Source: Myxococcus eversor (GTDB taxonomy: Bacteria; Myxococcota; Myxococcia; Myxococcales; Myxococcaceae). Taken from it: DNA of 64,000 bases. The translations under genes and the position numbers were made by a program. This document shows positions 63,436 to 64,000 of the stretch, one piece after another. Every line of letters starts with the position of its first letter. The first letter of the stretch is position 1. Location of the stretch: NCBI RefSeq assembly GCF_010894455.1, contig NZ_JAAIXY010000002.1, forward strand, positions 488,952 through 552,951, in the 5' to 3' direction. The notes beneath the pieces were generated by a model, which was given only the letters and a program-made list of their open reading frames with translations, did not search any database and was not told the origin of the DNA.

Positions 63436-64000
63436 TCAGAAGCGCGTCTCCACTTCCAGGTGGAACAGGTGTCGCGGCGCGTCCGGCGGAGTCTTCGCCG
63501 CTCGCGCGTCCTTCAGGTCCACCACCCAGGCATACCGGCCCCGCGCCGTCGTCGAGGACAGGAGCGTCCAGCCCAGGTCCACCGTGGTGCGGACCTCCTG
63601 TCGAAGCCGGGTGCGCTCGGCGAGGTCCTCGTCCTTCCACTGCAAGCGGGCTCCCAGTCGCAACGACTCCACGGGGCGCAGCTTCAGCTCCACGAGTGCC
63701 CGTCCGTCATCGCGGGCCCTCGGGCTCCCAGGCTCGACCACCCGCGCGTAACCGGACTGCGCCGCCACGGAGACAAACTCCGAGAGCTCCGAGCGGACCC
63801 GCGCGGTGACGCCCCAACGGCTTCCTCGGGAACAGGCGGGCACCTCCTCCAGCTCCGCGCTGTCTTCCGTGTCGGAGCAGGCGAGGGCCTGCCCCAGCCC
63901 CGCCTCACGCGCCTCCAGTTGCAGCGCGGGGCGCAGCCATGGCCAGGCCAGCCAGTCCACTCGCGCGGAGGCACGGAGCTGCGTCAGCCCCGCCGTGCCC
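63436..64000 (-). CDS. Probable outer-membrane beta-barrel protein, 5' end outside window
   Basis: The frame stays open through the right edge, so the N-terminus is missing (a GTG at 63960 is the first in-window start codon). Alternating hydrophobic/polar residues (ARVRSELSEFVSVAAQSGYA; RALVELKLRPVESLRLGARL; LFHLEVETRF) and a terminal Phe are typical of outer-membrane beta-barrels. Its stop is 45 bp from the lamin-tail lipoprotein start on the same strand, so the three genes probably form one operon. Confidence 0.7.
   Translation of the reverse strand, partial: GTAGLTQLRASARVDWLAWPWLRPALQLEAREAGLGQALACSDTEDSAELEEVPACSRGSRWGVTARVRSELSEFVSVAAQSGYARVVEPGSPRARDDGRALVELKLRPVESLRLGARLQWKDEDLAERTRLRQEVRTTVDLGWTLLSSTTARGRYAWVVDLKDARAAKTPPDAPRHLFHLEVETRF

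Overview
The window is high-GC DNA with strong G/C preference at third codon positions. It is dense in lipoproteins (signal peptide plus lipobox Cys), Asp/Ala/Gly 'DAG/DGG' linkers, sigma-54 activators, orphan histidine kinases, a Ser/Thr kinase with PEGA-type repeats, and polymorphic-toxin immunity genes. This points to a myxobacterium, most likely the Myxococcaceae. It is chromosomal: I see no rRNA, tRNA, CRISPR array, transposase or phage gene. About 53 genes are supported; the first and last are cut by the window edges.

Layout. 1-2.4 kb: HEAT-repeat protein (5' cut) and a secreted protein. 2.5-10.6 kb: orphan PAS/GAF histidine kinase, hexapeptide acyltransferase, histone-deacetylase-fold enzyme, PAP2 phosphatase, orphan ExbD, orphan Imm11 immunity gene and small envelope genes. 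10.6-14.6 kb: Ser/Thr kinase with a coupled partner, then two Cys-rich lipoproteins. 14.8-22.3 kb: an FHA-GAF sigma-54 activator divergent from an aldehyde dehydrogenase, a coiled-coil membrane protein, and a second sigma-54 activator with its helix-turn-helix at the N-terminus. 22.8-26 kb: heme A synthase (ctaA) and an osmoprotectant-type ABC importer with substrate-binding protein and permease fused. 26-33 kb: secreted proteins and lipoproteins (DUF4142, M43 metalloprotease, alpha/beta hydrolase, beta-helix). 33-35 kb: OmpR-type two-component pair.

35.1-45.2 kb is a tightly coupled five-gene envelope operon equivalent to E. coli yfaP/T/A/S/Q and, as I recall, the P. aeruginosa mag operon. 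It encodes a DUF2135 protein, a DUF1175 protein, a DUF2138 protein, a 1572-residue alpha-2-macroglobulin with an intact CLEQ thioester motif, and a DUF2300 protein. The DUF2300 protein carries SxxK, SxN and KTG motifs like a penicillin-binding protein, an N-terminal HExxH...E metallopeptidase-like motif and a SpoIID-like C-terminus; the DUF1175 protein has an NlpC/P60-like Cys/His pair. I infer a periplasmic protease trap linked to several peptidoglycan-acting enzymes.

45.4-53 kb holds an accessory patch: a glyoxalase-fold fusion, a lipoprotein toxin with a Tox-REase-5 nuclease tail followed by its Imm52 immunity gene, a cupin, an unknown 536-residue protein, a DUF1579 protein and a degenerate GspE-like ATPase that seems to start at CTG. 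53.2-58.3 kb: TonB-like protein, DUF4173 membrane protein, arsC, a TerC/Alx transporter with an unusual leader, and a membrane coiled-coil protein. 58.4-64 kb: triple-PAS histidine kinase, then a cluster with a staphylococcal-nuclease-like lipoprotein, a triple lamin-tail lipoprotein and a probable outer-membrane protein (5' cut).

The main candidates for new biology are the alpha-2-macroglobulin/peptidoglycan operon, the toxin/immunity loci (one intact, one apparently reduced to an immunity gene plus a toxin tail), the nuclease/lamin-tail cluster, and the pseudo-GspE.
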